Positions 22,433 through 35,201 of a stretch of DNA of 64,000 nucleotides are shown in pieces; the stretch's first letter is position 1; every line of letters starts with the position of its first letter. The translations under genes and the position numbers were made by a program. The stretch covers positions 751,501 to 815,500 of the forward strand of contig CM060171.1 in NCBI GenBank assembly GCA_030549775.1. Direction: 5' to 3'. The notes below the pieces were generated by a model. The model had not been told where the DNA came from. It was given only the letters and a program-made list of their open reading frames with translations, and searched no databases. The stretch is from Tamarix chinensis. Its lineage: Eukaryota > Streptophyta > Magnoliopsida > Caryophyllales > Tamaricaceae.

Positions 22433-24340
22433 TGTACCTCCCCAAAATTTACTATCAAAAAATTTTGTTTTAGTGGAAACGAAATAGCAACATAAATGGG
22501 TGTTGTTGTTGTAATTGATATAAGTCTGGCTTATCATACCATCATTGCATTAATGACAAGGCAAACCAATTAGAACATAAAACATGATAAACATAGAATG
22601 AGAGAAACTTTCATAAACTTGGATAAGATTTTAGATGTTAACTCTAAATATAATATTTAAAATATATAAAAGGGATATACTAGAACTAAGAGTTCCTAGA
22701 GGTATCCGGGTTAAAGCTAAGATTCAAATAACCCAACTCTACATCTAACCCAAAGATAACAAGGTCACTCCTCCCCAAGAAAAACATCAAAAGAAACAAT
22801 ATCATCAAGTGGTCCTCATCAACATATATAAAAACATACGGCCCCTCTGCTAGTGGGAATGAACAAGACTCATAAAAAGGATAACAAGTACGCTACGTAC
22901 TGAATAAGGTAATAATACAATCATAAAAAAGGCACAAGATACATAAAATTAGATGAAAGGTTCGTCAAGCAAAAGGCTTAAACAAGATATGACACAAGAG
23001 AGTAACTGAGTCTATATTTCCATTTAGGTAATATCACCATCCCCTTTTCTTATTTATGTATAGCTTAGAACACCGCTATTCTTAATTTGGTGGCATAGAT
23101 TGAAACATTCCTAGGTCAACACAAATCCAACCACTATTATTTAGTTGGTATAAAGGTCTCAACATCTTTTAGGGTAAAATGCATCTGATCACTATCATTC
23201 AACTGGTGGAACAAGCTTAAGATATCGATTCTGCCTCATGTGATCTTTCATTCTAACTAGTAAATGTCTTATTCACTATTATTTATCTCAAAGTCATAAT
23301 GCATACACACATAGAGATATGCAATTAATATGATCCAAAATTAACATAAATACACAAAACACATAGAATACAACCTCTTGAAGATCAAAAGATCCCCCAA
23401 GGAAAAAAGTCACATTTCCTCCAAGAAACCCTAACTTTACATTATAAGCATAGCTCCTTCTATGATGTTCATTTATCCACCAATTTTAGAAAAATTTCCT
23501 AAATTATTATTATTATTATTATTATTATATCAAAAAATAAAAGTCTAACTCCAATTTTTTACGTATACAATAACAACCCTATCTCTAGAGTTACTATTTA
23601 CAACACCTATGGAACCCTAATTTTACAAGTTAGGTATGACTTTTCACATAAGGCTCATATAACCACCAAATTTAATACAAGTTCCTAAAATTTTAATATT
23701 AATAACATATCAAAAAATTAAGATCTAACTTTAACATCTTACACATGCGATAATGACTCACCTTTAAGGTTACTATTTTTATTTAAGTCATTTTCTCATT
23801 TTATTGGACTTAGGTCACTCATAATTACTCCAAACATTTCACATGATATGCATAGTATATTTTAAACCATTTAACATATTAAAATACCAAATATTTTATA
23901 TTTAACCCATATTGACCAAATTGCCCTTAAGATGACCAACCACTCATACTCTTATAAAAACATTGTGTCCTAATCATCTTGTAATATCTCTAAATTATTA
24001 GTGGATAGTGGAGGCTTAAAATGATCGATAATACTAGCTATATTAATAAACTATACGTTATTTTTTGAAACATATCATTAAATAGCTCTGTAGTTAAATG
24101 TATTTGACTTGAAGCAATTTAAGAATAAGTGACATCCTAAAAGGTTTTCAAGATGCATGTGAGTTGATAAAAAAATGCGCAAGAGGAATCGTGTTGATCT
24201 ACGAGTCCAATCATTGATCCTAAGATTAATTTAGAGCAATTACCTACGACCCTAGTGAGGTTGAGGCATTACACATTTAACCACACCCTTTAGCATTTTC
24301 CTCCTCCTTACTCAAGTGGTTTACTACCCTTGTACCTTGG
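22433..24340 (-). mobile_element. Long-LTR family, copy D: old fragment (minus sense)
   Basis: Starts TGTACCTCCCCAAAATTTACTATC, a decayed form of the TGTAACACCCCAAAATT end. Weak descendants of the CCACTATTAT..GGTGGA array lie around 23090-23215 (for example CCACTATTATTTAGTTGG). The promoter-side half is missing because another LTR (24341) begins inside it. No coding sequence. Confidence 0.65.
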
Positions 24341-24862
24341 TGTAATACCCCAAATTTCATCTAATCTTAATCTCGCTTAACAAAATCCTTATATTTATTT
24401 TAGGTAATTTATATTTTAACCTAACCCTAATCCTAAATGATTAATATTCTAGCCTTATCTTAAGCCCTTAATCACAATCTTTAAACTTAATCCCAAACGT
24501 AAACTCCTACACTTATTTTTCTTTTTCCCCTTTTCTTTTTCATTTTCTTCTCCTCTTGCTTGATTTTCCTTCTTCTTCTCTACCTTGTATGTGCCTTCTT
24601 CATTGGCCCAACCAAACTCTCTCATGTCAAGCTTCCCAAGCCTAACCTTCCCAGCCATCATCTCCCACAAATTTTGGGATGTGTCTTGTTGAATTTTTTT
24701 GCCCATAATCCCCTCCAATCATGCCTTCCTTCTCAGTCTTGTGCATGCCCTCTATTGTTTCTCCTCATGCATGTTGCCATATATATATGTATATATGTAT
24801 GCATCCATCCATCCATCCACCCACCCATCCATCCATCCATCCATCTATCTATCTATACACCT
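24341..24862 (+). mobile_element. Long-LTR family, copy E: 5' LTR start (plus sense)
   Basis: Begins TGTAATACCCCAAATTTCATC after CTTGG. Its first 250 bases are, in reverse complement, like 27600-27870, the matching part of copy F. It ends in a (ATCC)n/(ATCT)n microsatellite (24802-24856) where copy F interrupts it. The LTR is thought to resume at about 27880 and end at about 28905 before a primer binding site. Confidence 0.6.
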
Positions 24863-26469
24863 TATAATACCCCAAAAATTACTGCTGAAAAAATTTAATT
24901 TTTAGCGAAAGTGTAATATCAAAATAGTTGGGCATTACCATCATATTTGACGTAAGAATAACTTAACATACCATCCTTATATCAAATATAAGGAAAAATA
25001 GATAATATTCAAAGCATGATAAACCAAAAATAAGAGAACCTTTATAAATATTAGATAATAATTTAGATGTTAACTCTGAGTACAATATCAAAATACATAA
25101 AAGGGATACATTAGGAACTAAGAGTTCCAAAAGGTATTAAGACCAAAAACAATAACCAGATAACATAACTCTACATCTAATCCCGATATATAATATTCAC
25201 TCTTATACACATAAGGAACCATATACAACAAAATCATCAAAAGGGCTCTTATCAACCTTCACAAAACACATCTGGGTTAGCTGCTTGTGGGAACGAGCAA
25301 AATCCATAAAAATGATGATCGATAAGCTATGTGCCAAGTAAAGTAACCATATAACCTAAGTAAGGGTATAAATGCGGATTAACATTAAGTGATGTAAGGT
25401 AAACAATGATTCCATAACTCGATATTAAATGTAAACATATCTATACCTTTATTTACATTAAGTTTAGGGACTCTTCTATTCTTAATTTAGTGGAACAGAC
25501 TAAAACACTTATTAATACATAATACACCTAAGCTACTCTTATAGTCCGTTGGAATAGACCCATCATCTACCATAACATCACACTTTTGCCACTATTTTTA
25601 AACTGATGGAACAATCTGAAACACCTTTTAGGGAAAAATATACTTAAGCTACTATTATCATATAGTGGAATAGATAGACTACCTTGGTCTTGACTAATGT
25701 AATCTTCTACTTTAAGTGATTAATGTCTTTACTTATCTCAAAATTATATTTTAATTCACATTAAGTTTAGGACCCTACTATTATTAATCTAGTGTAATAG
25801 ATCGATTTGCCTATTCAGGCAGAATACTCTTGAGATACTATTATTATTTGGTAGAACGTACCCAACATTTACCTTAGCCTGACTCATATAATATTCCACT
25901 TTAAGTGACTAGTATATTATTTAGAGTTTTTTATATTGACATCATCATGCAGGACTTATGTAGGTATGCACAACACATGATTAACAACGCGTAAAATACA
26001 ACCTTGTAGTTACTGGAGCATTCCCTCAAGAAAAAGGTCCATAATTCCCCTAAGAAACCCATGATTCATAAGGTGATTATAAATTCTCATTTTATTGTAC
26101 TTATTCTACTCATCATTATTCTGAATATTCCAAGTATCATTTTTAGCATATTTAAATTCTATTCCCCTTTTAAAGCACCAAAATTCCATTATTAACCCTT
26201 ATTAACTAAAATGTTATTTTCTTACCGAAAACCATAGAACCTTGTATTAGGTAACTTATGTCTTACTCAAGCATCATTTAATCACCTTAATTATGAAACA
26301 ATTGATAACTCTCTCAAAACTTATCATGCCATGATTATTTCACATATTATCATCAAATGACCATAATGCCCTTACGTTAGCCAAAATGCTCATAATTTCC
26401 TCAATACCTTACGAATCCCAATATTAATGAATTTATACCTTCAATATTTACATAAATACATAAACCCAA

Positions 26470-26503
<34 letters not shown>

Positions 26504-27875
26504 TGTATCTAGATTCATACCAACTAACTAAATGCATAAATGATATTTTCAAATATATCCCACTTTCAAGATATCATGCAATAACATTATCATAGTTAAC
26601 ATTACCAAATAGGATATTACATATAAAAATACACGTTTCACATAAAAGTCCTAACTACGACATGCATTTTTACCAACAAGGACACCGGTCTTTAAGTATG
26701 TAAGCGTAATCTATCTCCTTCAAGATCACCAAAAAATCACCTAAAAAAATGAGCATAAGTCATAATTAGAACTTAAGAACACAACTGAGGAAAATTCAAG
26801 GTAAAAGAGGGTGGAAATAGGGATAACTAAAACAAGTGTAGAATCTTAGACTGCATGGGAGCATGGTAGTGCTAGAGTGGTGCTAGATGAGAGGCACGGT
26901 TGTGTGAAAGGGAAACATCAAATGTGCATGGGAAAAGCATATAGCACATGCACGAATCGAGAGGGTAGAACATACACTGATGATGGGAGAAGGGTGTGTA
27001 CAAGCTATGCACAAAATAGTGTTTGACTTGTGCAAGAGAGGCACGGTTGGGGGGTATAAGGGTTACACAACCGTGTGTCTCAACATAAAAATAGAGCATG
27101 ACACGGAGGAGGGAAATGAATGGATTAGGTTGGAAATGGTTGGGAAATGATAAGGGGGAATGCCAGGGAGGGAGTGGCGGTTGGTTCTCTAAGAAATGGT
27201 GGTGTTTGGTAGTCGGTGGTGGCGAGTGGTGTTGGTGGTGAATGATAAAGACAAGCATAGCAAGAAAGTAAGTAGGGGAAGGAGTGTGTTTGGGGTTGTG
27301 GTGCTCGAAATAAATGGAGGGAGTTAGTTTAGGTAATAAATGAATTGAGGAAAGAGAGTGGATAGTATATACATACACTTACACATATAGGTTATGCATG
27401 GTGAATGATAGAGAAGGGGAGGCATGCATGAGTGCAAGGTGAGGCATGCATGAGTGCAAGGTGAGGCATGATTGAGGATAAAATTTTGGGCCACATTTTC
27501 AATGGGACACATCCTTTGAGATGTGGGAGGTGATGGTGGTGATGAAGCTATGATAGGTAGTTTTGGGGTGTAAGCATGGACTAAGGGATTTGGTTAGGAG
27601 AAGAGAAGATCACACAAGTATAAAAGGAAGAAGAATAAGAAGGAGGAGGAGGAGAAAGTCAGGAAGGAGAAAAAGAAAAGGAGGAGAAAAGGGAAAATAG
27701 AAGGAAAAGAAAATAAGTTTAGGGCTAGGATTAGAATTAAGTTAAAAAATTATATTAGGGAATCATGTTAATATTAATTATCAACTATTTAGGATTGGGT
27801 TTAGGTTTAAGATTAATAAATTAGGATAAGGTAGAAATATGCATTTTCTAAGGCTATGTATATTAGGCCAATAGT
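24863..27875 (-). mobile_element. Long-LTR family, copy F: old LTR (minus sense) inserted in copy E
   Basis: Plus-strand start TATAATACCCCAAAAATTACTG is a mutated TGTAATACCCC end. Array descendants lie at 25480-25870 (for example CTACTCTTATAGTCCGTTGG, CACTATTTTTAAACTGATGG). A (CA)15 run lies at 26472-26501. The purine-rich promoter-side block at 26820-27760 has many GGTGG and GAGG runs. The right border is eroded and I could not find its duplication. Two long minus-strand frames at 26872-27512 have no recognisable domain and are probably chance. Confidence 0.6.
26472..26501. repeat. (CA)15 microsatellite
   Basis: Uninterrupted CA dinucleotides inside copy F. Confidence 0.95.
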
Positions 27876-27879
27876 TGGT

Positions 27880-28905
27880 TTTATTCCACCTTATTGTGTG
27901 AGTTGAGTTGACTATCTATATTATGTTAGTTGGTGGTTTTAATCCACCTTATCTGGTGAGTTGTACTAGCTATCTATATGGTGCCAGTTGATAGTGTCAG
28001 CCCACCTTATATTGAGTTGTGTTGGCTATCTATATCAGTTCAGTTAGTAGTTTTAGTCCACTTTATCTTGAGTTGTGATGATTATCTATATTGGATTAGC
28101 TGGTGGTTTTAGTCCAATTTTACTATTAAGATGTGCTAAATATCTATATTGGGTTAGTTGGTGGTTTTATTCTATCTTTATTGAGTTGTACTTACTATCT
28201 ATATTAGGTCACTTGATGGTAGACAATCCACCTATATTAGTTATATAAGACGGGCTAATTATATATATTGGATTAGCTTGAGGTATAAAGTCCACAAAAC
28301 TGCTTATGAAATATGGTTATAGTATTTGATATGAGTTGTGATAAGACTATGAGTTATTTTCGTATCTATAATAGCATGTTGTATGTATGCATGATTTGCC
28401 ACTTTTATATCACACCCTATGTATTGCATGCTGCCTTTATAGGAGAGATCTTGTTTACTCGGTACATTAACACACTGATACTACACTTGAAAATGACTTA
28501 TTTTAGGCACTTAATGAGGATGGTATTGATCTATATGATGGTGTGTCTAAGAAAAAGTGATGCTAGTGGCCTAATGGGGTTAGAACTTAGAGTAGGAATT
28601 ATCTAGTGGTTGTATTTTTCAGGGATATTTTAGATTCTTGTTTTCCATTTTACATATTTTTTGTATATCCTTGGGAGTTGAGATCTCCATAATTTGTCTC
28701 CTTACTATTACTATTGATATTATCATTATTTCAGGTGTTTTATGTTTTGTGACTTGTTTGTGAATTATTTTACCTTGCCCTTATCATGGAAAAGGCATGG
28801 ATACCTGAATCGTACTAAGAGTGGAGGTAACACCTATGTTTTAGTTTTCACTTTGGCAAATTGATAATTTTAAGTATTTTTTTTCTTGAAATTTGTTATG
28901 TAATA
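27880..28905 (+). mobile_element. Copy E: 3' part of LTR with old tandem array
   Basis: A tandem of about 55-60 bp units built on TTAGTTGGTGGTTTTAATCC and CTATCTATATT runs from 27880 to about 28290. It looks like the inverse-orientation, decayed form of the CCGGTGGACC array. It is followed by GAATCGTACTAAGAGTGGAGG (28808-28828), the counterpart of GATCTAGTACTAAGTGTTGCGG in copy A, and by an eroded LTR end TTGTTATGTAA. A primer binding site follows at once. Confidence 0.62.
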
Positions 28906-28908
28906 AGT

Positions 28909-28920
28909 TAGTATCAAAGC
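28909..28920 (+). other. Primer binding site (tRNA-Met-like) of copy E
   Basis: TAGTATCAAAGC differs from the canonical plant TGGTATCAGAGC at two positions, both G to A. It sits a few bases after the LTR end. It sets the sense strand of the whole LTR family and shows that these LTRs belong to a retrotransposon primed by initiator tRNA-Met, as in many Ty3/gypsy chromoviruses. Confidence 0.65.
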
Positions 28921-30000
28921 TTTTGATTTAAAATTCATCGTTCTGATTTTAAAGGATTCTACCTTGAGTTTTTTGAAACTTGAATTAGCTTATGAGGATT
29001 CTATAAGGGTAGCCTAGGTGGACTTTACGTGACTATGTGCTAGTAGTCTTGCGTTGAAGCAATGTACTGATTGCTATTCTAACATGATTTTTGTTTTATA
29101 ACTCACGATGGTTCAACATGCTTAAAGTACACATTACGAGGACAATCGTTACACCCATTTTGAGGACAATTTTGTCTCTATTGCTTAGTTTGTGCAATAA
29201 TAGACTCATCAACCTATGATTCAGCCACAATCACCATTGCCACCTTTATGTATGCCACAAGAGGTAGTTATCAATGCTAAGTAGAAACAATGGAAGTATG
29301 TCATGGATGTTATAAAAACAAACAATGCTGCACCTCATTTACTGCATGTTTTTTATCCACATTGTTCTTAGCTAACCACCAAGATTGAGCTAGCAAGAAG
29401 ATATTTCATATTTTAGTTCCTCAAAAAAATAGCTCTACAAGAGCTAGAGGTGTGATAACATAAGGGTTGTCCAAGGCAAAATTCTACCAAGAGGGACCCC
29501 TCTAGTTAGGAGTACACAACAAGCTTAGGTCAAGGTTAAGGAAAACAAGTATCAAGTGTTTCTTGTAAGTTAATTGATGGTTTCATTTCCCATATGATGG
29601 GTAGTTACTAAATCATATTGTCTAGTACATTGATGGATGGAGTAATGTGATAGGAGATTGACATTGAGGTTTTAGAATGATATTATACTTAGTATATGAG
29701 GATGAGAAAAAAAGGTGCGAGATTTATTATGACTTATTCATTGATGTTCAATCGAGACGTGAGCTCTATGAATTCATGTTTACATTTTAATCTATTGATT
29801 CCCTCCTTGAGAATATAAGGGCATGCTTCATTAAAATCAATGAATACATATTTTAAACTCTTTTATTCTTAGATTTTGGTCTTTTATTTGAACAAAATAT
29901 AAGATTAATTACAATTTTATATTTAAATCATAATAATCTCATATATTTAATTTTTTGAGATAAAATAATATAAAATTGATGGATTTAAATTATAAGATTA
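28921..30000 (+). pseudogene. Decayed internal (gag-like) region after copy E
   Basis: Region downstream of the primer binding site where gag is expected. The text is frame-broken with many stops. Short Pro/Gln-rich stretches such as QPQSPLPPLCMPQEVV (about 29219-29266) are compatible with a gag leader but not diagnostic. No protease or reverse transcriptase was recognised. The right limit is set only by loss of recognisable text before the LINE. Confidence 0.35.
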
Positions 30001-30244
30001 TTTAATATTTTTTAATTTTATTTTGTAGGTAAAATAAAAAAAAATAATAAAAAGAAGATGGCATAAAGTGTTGTGAAATGAAAAATAAGGCCCAAAGGCT
30101 AGACAAATGGGACACAAGAGGCATAGGCAAGAAAAAAAAAAGAAAGTAGAGGAAGAGATGAAAGAATGGAGGAGACAAAAGAGATCTTTATTAAATAAAT
30201 GTGAAAAAACAAGTAACAATAAGAAAGTAGAAAACAAAAAAGTA
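30001..30244. other. A-rich spacer left of the LINE
   Basis: A/G-rich sequence. AAGAAAGTAGAAAA at about 30224-30237 resembles AAGAAAGAAGAAAT just after the LINE tail (about 35059-35072) and could be its target duplication. No gene seen. Confidence 0.4.
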
Positions 30245-30437
30245 TAAAGACTAGAGACTAGTTGTTGAAGGTGCCGCATGCATGATCCCTCATCCCGTCT
30301 TGTGCAATGGGAAAGACTCATAGAAGGAAAGTCAGGCAGGCCGATAGTTCAGTTGGCAAGGATGGGTGATTATCGGTGACGAATAATCTGGTGACTAATA
30401 TTTGTACTGATGATGAAAGTAGTAACGGGGAGTTAAT

Positions 30438-31260
30438 TTGGATTTGTCTAAAGAAATTCTCTCTAGTCCATCGAATGAGGAGAAGAGGGGTGAATCAATT
30501 GGGGAATATATGGAGCCATTGCTGAAGCAAAAAAAGGATGGGAAGCCCATTGATTCAACCCCAATTGCCTTTAACTCTAGCATGGAAGATCTAAATCAAA
30601 CTGATCAAATTAAATCTGCTATTAAACCTTCTGCAAGTTGGAAGGGTATTTCGATCAAGAATCACAGAGAAGAAGGGGTCCTTAACCTATCTTACTCTCC
30701 TCTTGTGATCATTAATGGTGAAGCCCAAGCACAGTTAATGCAATTAGAAATTGAGACTGAGGAGAAAAAATGGGCATATACACTTGTAGGAATGGTTTTA
30801 GGATTCCAACATTCTCACCCTCAAATGGTCAAATTTGTTAGGGATAATTGGACAAAGATTTTGACCATTCATCAAGATTTCTTGCATGACCAGGATTCTT
30901 TCTCTTAAGATTTGATAATGAAGCTGATTTTCTATCAATCCTAATAATGCCTTATTGGTGCTATCGATTTAGACCCTTGCTTATCAAGAAGTGGAACCTA
31001 AACGAATCCTTTAATAATGTTGAATGGAGGAAAATGCCTCTGTGGGTTACACTTCTTGGACTTCCTGTAACTCAGTGGTCTGCTGATTCCCTTAGTAGGC
31101 TTGGTAGTTGCATTGGAGTTCCCATATGCACAGACATGGTTACAGCCACAAAGACTAGAGTTTCTTTTCCTAGATTACTAGTGGAGGTGGATATTAGTCT
31201 CCCAATCATTGAACATATACAGTTTTCCTTGCCAAATGGAAATGTGAGAAGATAATTTGT
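30438..31260 (+). pseudogene. LINE ORF1 (DUF4283-like nucleic-acid-binding protein), frameshifted
   Basis: The first open piece (30438-30908) ends with WAYTLVGMVLGFQHSHPQMV and KFVRDNWTKI, the start of a DUF4283 domain as found in plant L1 ORF1. A frameshift near 30900 moves the frame. The second piece (30947-31255) carries MPYWCYRFRPLLIKKWN, MPLWVTLLGLPVTQWS and LGSCIGVPICTD, the rest of that domain. CDRVGHDLNSHLP-like text at about 31296 is the decayed zinc knuckle. In L1 elements this protein coats the RNA for retrotransposition. No function remains here. Confidence 0.75.
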
Positions 31261-31597
31261 TCACTATGAATGGAGGCCAAAATTCTCCCAAAATGTGATA
31301 GAGTAGGCCATGATCTAAATTCCCACTTACCTAAGGCTATACCAGATAAGGAAAAGCCTACTCAAAAAGTTTAGCAATTGAAGAAGCCAAATCCACCTCA
31401 ATAATAGAAGGTAAATCTAGAAGAAGAAAGGAGACATGACCAAGGTCAGTTTGTAGTAGTATCAATGCAAACTAGGAACATAAAATTAGGACAAACATTA
31501 GTTTGTAATAAAGATGCTATCTTAACCATGTGTGACCCTTTAAATGCTGAGTAGTACTTAAACATAATAGAAAAAGGAAAGGGAAAAGAGATTTTCA

Positions 31598-32340
31598 TTG
31601 AACCTGGAGGGGATAGTAATCAGAATGGCATTATATCCCTACTCCCATTTAAATGAATCTTGCTATGTGGAATGTCAGGGGTATAATAAACCCCTGAAAC
31701 AAAAGCTAGTTAGTAGATATGTTAAATATAATAGTTTTCATATTGCTTGCTTATTAGAAAATCGTGTGAAAGAAAGGAATATGCAGACTGTATTGAAGAG
31801 TTTTGATAATCAATATTTTTTGATGCACAATTATTTTACCCATCATAATGGTAGGATTTAGATCCTTTAGAGAGCTAATGTCTTAAAGCTTCAAGTCATT
31901 GGTACTTTTAATCAGGTTATTCACTGTTATGTTGAATTGCGTGATGGTAATCATTTTCAACTTTTAGTAGTGTATGGTCATAATGATAGGGGTGCTAGGA
32001 AATGTTTGTGGACATAGCTAGTGGACTTTCATTCTATAAATAAAAGAATTTTAGTCATTGGGGATTTCAGTGTGGTTCTTACAACTCAGGAGAAATCTGG
32101 TGGCAACATTCATATAGCAGATATTAAAGATTTTGTTGATTGCTTGTGTTCCTATGGGCTAGGGGAACTTCAAACTTTTGGTCCTCCTTTTACTTGGTCT
32201 AATAATCAGTTAGGCTCTGCAAGAGTTTTTTGTAAGCTTTATAGAGCTCTTAGAGATAAAGAATGGTTTAAGAATTTTAATCATATTTGGGTTGAGGTTA
32301 TTGAGGACTGCCTCTCTGATCATTGCATGTTGTAGTCAAA
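31598..32340 (+). pseudogene. LINE ORF2: AP endonuclease domain, with stops
   Basis: Pieces show NKPLKQKLVSRYVKYNSF, HIACLLENRVKERN, the stop at 31859, LQVIGTFNQVIHCYVELRDG, LLVVYGHNDRGARKCLW, a stop at 32016, RILVIGDFSVVLTTQEKSGG, ELQTFGPPFTWSNNQLGSAR and SDHCML. These are the conserved blocks of plant L1 endonucleases, which nick target DNA. The usual GDFN is GDFS here, one transition away, so a catalytic-region residue is changed. Both internal stops are TAG. Confidence 0.8.
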
Positions 32341-32792
32341 GGGGCACCATCTTGATAGTATTAGGGTTAATCCATTCAAGTTTTTCAACTTTCGGACTTC
32401 TCCTCTTGATTTCATGCAGTGTGTGGCTCAGAATTGGAACCAATCAGTCCAAGGATCCAAACAATATAAGTTGGCAGCTGAGCTTAAATACTTAAAGCAG
32501 GCTTTAAAGTAGTTCAATTCTAATCATTTTGGGAACCTGAGCAAGAAAGTAAACCAAGAAAGAGAAGATTGGCTTAAATGTAACCAATCCCTCCAATCTA
32601 ACCCTATAGATAAGGACTTGAAAGTTCAAGAGGGTATTCTGAGAAACAAATGGTGGCATCAGGTGAAGTTAGAAGAGTATTTCCTACAGTAAAAAGCTAG
32701 GATCCAGCATATTAAGTTGGGGGATGGAAACAATGGGTTTTTCCATGCAAAGCTTAATGAGAGAAGGAGATATAGTAATATAAATACCCTGT
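32341..32792 (+). pseudogene. LINE ORF2: endonuclease-RT linker
   Basis: Shifted frames carry PFKFFNFRTSPLDFMQCV and, further on, LQARIQHIKLGDGNNGFFHA-like text (about 32693-32745, with an in-frame stop near 32690). The latter corresponds to the R....W...GD.N..FFH block that precedes reverse transcriptase in plant L1 elements. Intermediate stops are present. Confidence 0.6.
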
Positions 32793-34015
32793 ATGATAGC
32801 ACAGGGGAAAAGCTTACTTCTCAGCTGGATATTAGCAATGAAATCCATAAATTCTACATTAGTTTGCCGGGGTTCTTTAGCAAATGTTCTTGAGATGGTG
32901 CATCCTGATATTGTGAACCAAGAGCCTACTCTTCAAAATGACCAGAGAGCTCATTTGTTAAATCTTGTCATAGATAATGAGATAAAAGAGGCTGTTTTCA
33001 GGATGAGAGATAACAAGGCTCCTTGACTTGGTGATTTTAATGCTCATTTTTACAAGTCCACTTGGTCCATTGTGGGAAAGATGTCATTGAAGCAGTAAAA
33101 CATTTCTGGAAAATTGGGTATTTGTTAAAATCATTGAACAATACTTCTCTGCACATAATTCCCAAGATCTCATCTACTAGAATTATGAATGACTATAGAC
33201 CAATATCATATTGTAATGTTGCTTACAAAATTATTTCCACAGTTCTTACTAAGTAGTTGTAGGAAATATTACTAACTCTTATTCATGGATCTTAGAATGC
33301 TTTTTGTTGAAGGGAGATGGATTGGTGAAAGTGTGTTATTGGCTTAAGAGCTTCTAAGAAAATACAACATGAATGAAATTAGCCCTCGAACAATGTTAAA
33401 AGTGGATTTAAGGAAAGCTTATGATACTGTGGAATGGAGTTTCATCAAGCACCTTTTAGATGGTCTTCGATTTCCCCGTCATTTTACTCAAATGGTTTTG
33501 TAGTGTGTATCAACCACTCAATTTTCCATTAGTTTAAATTACAATCTTTGTAAACCTTTTAAGGGTGGTAGAGGGCTAAGACAAGGTGATCTTTTATCTC
33601 CTTATCTTTTTGTGCTAATTATGGAGTATCTATATCGTTTATTGAAGACTTTGTGGGATGATAACCATTTCAGAGGGCATCTTGAATGCAAGTCTACCAA
33701 AGTTATTAATATCAGTTTTGTAGATGACCTCCTTATTTTCTATAAGGGTCACCTGAAGTCTGCAGAATTAATTAAGGATAAATTGAAAACCTTTTATCTC
33801 ACTACAGGCCTTCAAGCAAACTCTGATAAAAGTAGTGTCTTCTTTGGTGGAGTAAATGAGGATACAAAATATCAGATTTTACAATTGCTGATATTCAAAG
33901 AAGGAACCTTCCCTTTCAGATATCTAGGTATTCCTCTCAACCCTGGATCTCTTAAGGTGACTCGGTACCAGCCTCTCATTGAAAGAATTATGCAAAAGCT
34001 GAAATCCTAGACTGT
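32793..34015 (+). pseudogene. LINE ORF2: reverse transcriptase domain, multiple frameshifts
   Basis: Recognisable blocks: EIKEAVFRMRDNKAP (ends with a stop at 33024), LHIIPKISSTRIMNDYRPIS followed by YCNVAYKIISTVLTK (33150-33256), GRGLRQGDLLSPYLFVLIME (about 33568-33627), the catalytic box FVDD (33717-33728), and FRYLGIPLNPGSL (33916-33954). FVDD is the usual L1 variant of the reverse-transcriptase YxDD motif. Frames change between 33260 and 33610. Confidence 0.85.
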
Positions 34016-34900
34016 TAAATACCCGAGCTTTGTTAGGAAAATCCAACTTCTTCAATCTGTTATTTTTGGCATAGAAAACTTTTGGATGCAGATGTTTGTT
34101 TTGTCTAAAGCTGTGATCCATCAATTGGATAGCCTTTGCAGGGATTTTTTATGGAATAATATGGATCTCCAAAGGAAGAAATCTCCTATAGCCTGGTCGA
34201 AAATTTATGTAACAAAAGAATAGGGTGGTCTTGGATTCAAACAACTCACTCACTAGAATTCAGCCTGTATGGCTAAATACCTTTGGAAGCTTATTGAACC
34301 TAAAGAAAGCTTATGGGTTAAATGGATGTATGAAAGATATATCAAAGGAAGGGATGTGTGGCACTGGCAGGTGAAGGAGAAAAATGAGTACTCTCGGATA
34401 TACAAGCAACTGCTAAGAATCAGAGATCAAATTAGACCTCACTATATAAGCTATTGTATTTTTGGAAAATTGAGCTCTAAATTGGTGTATCATGCTATTA
34501 GAATTATAATGCCTAAAGTTGCTTGGAAATCTTTTTTCTGGAATCATAGAGGACTGGAAATACATAAGTTCTTTGTTTGGTTGATGTGTCACAATGCTCT
34601 ATCCATTAAATCAAAATTGTATAAATGGCGAATCACTGTAGATAGCATATGTGAGGTATGTAGAAATGATGAAGAAGACGTCAACCATTTGCTGCTTTAC
34701 TACCAAAGTGCTAGGGTCCTTTGGAATTATATCCTAAGATGGCTGAAAATGGAAAGATATACCACATATTGGAATAGTTGCATTAAATGGCTGATTAGAA
34801 AGACCAAAGCGAAAGGAAAAAATGTTATTTGAAGAGCTATGTTTAATGCCCTTCTCTAACATATTTGGATCAACAGAAATAAGGTTGTTTTCCAATAGCT
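34016..34900 (+). pseudogene. LINE ORF2: C-terminal region with zf-RVT motif
   Basis: After two stops (34006-34008 and 34221-34223) the frame resumes as MAKYLWKLIEPKESLWVKWM and later PKVAWKSFFWNHRGLEIHKF. The cysteine/histidine box follows: CEVCRNDEEDVNHLLLYYQS (34651-34710). This is the zf-RVT region found at the C-terminus of plant L1 ORF2 proteins. It ends with HIWINRNKVVFQ. Confidence 0.78.
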
Positions 34901-35058
34901 CTAAATAAATCCTAGAATTACTATTAGACAGATATTATCTGAGATTTTTATTAGATTTAGTGATGTTCGTAATGTTCATGTAAATAATTTGTAATTGGGA
35001 TACATTGTATCTTCTTCCTTTTTAGTAATAAAATCCTTAATTAATTACCAAAAAAATA

Positions 35059-35201
35059 AAGAAAGAAGAAATAATAGGGGCGATAGAAGTGAGAGATAGA
35101 GAGGATGAGTGTGCAGGGAGAAGCGACAAGGTGGTAGAGGAGAGAAGATAGAGGGAGACACGATAAGGCGATAGAAGAGAGGAGCGGAGATAGGGCAATG
35201 A
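35059..35201. other. Purine-rich spacer between LINE and copy G
   Basis: AGAGAG/GATAGAAG-rich text. It may be the remaining promoter-side block of an old LTR that the LINE entered. No gene. Confidence 0.4.

Larger units (their letters stand above)
30245..35058 (+). mobile_element. L1-type LINE retrotransposon, decayed full-length copy
   Basis: About 4.8 kb with the L1 order: ORF1 (DUF4283/zinc knuckle type), then AP-type endonuclease, reverse transcriptase and a C-terminal zinc-binding region. It ends in an AATAAAA signal (about 35028) and a short A tail (CCAAAAAAATAAAG, about 35049-35062). Every domain is recognisable, but stops and frameshifts interrupt both ORFs. The 5' border is uncertain: a possible 14-15 bp imperfect duplication (AAGAAAG.AGAAA) suggests about 30240. 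No LTRs flank it. Confidence 0.85.

Noticed and set aside
26872..27512. Minus-strand frames of 168 and 62 codons
   Set aside because: Located in the promoter-side block of an old LTR. No recognised domain or splice structure.
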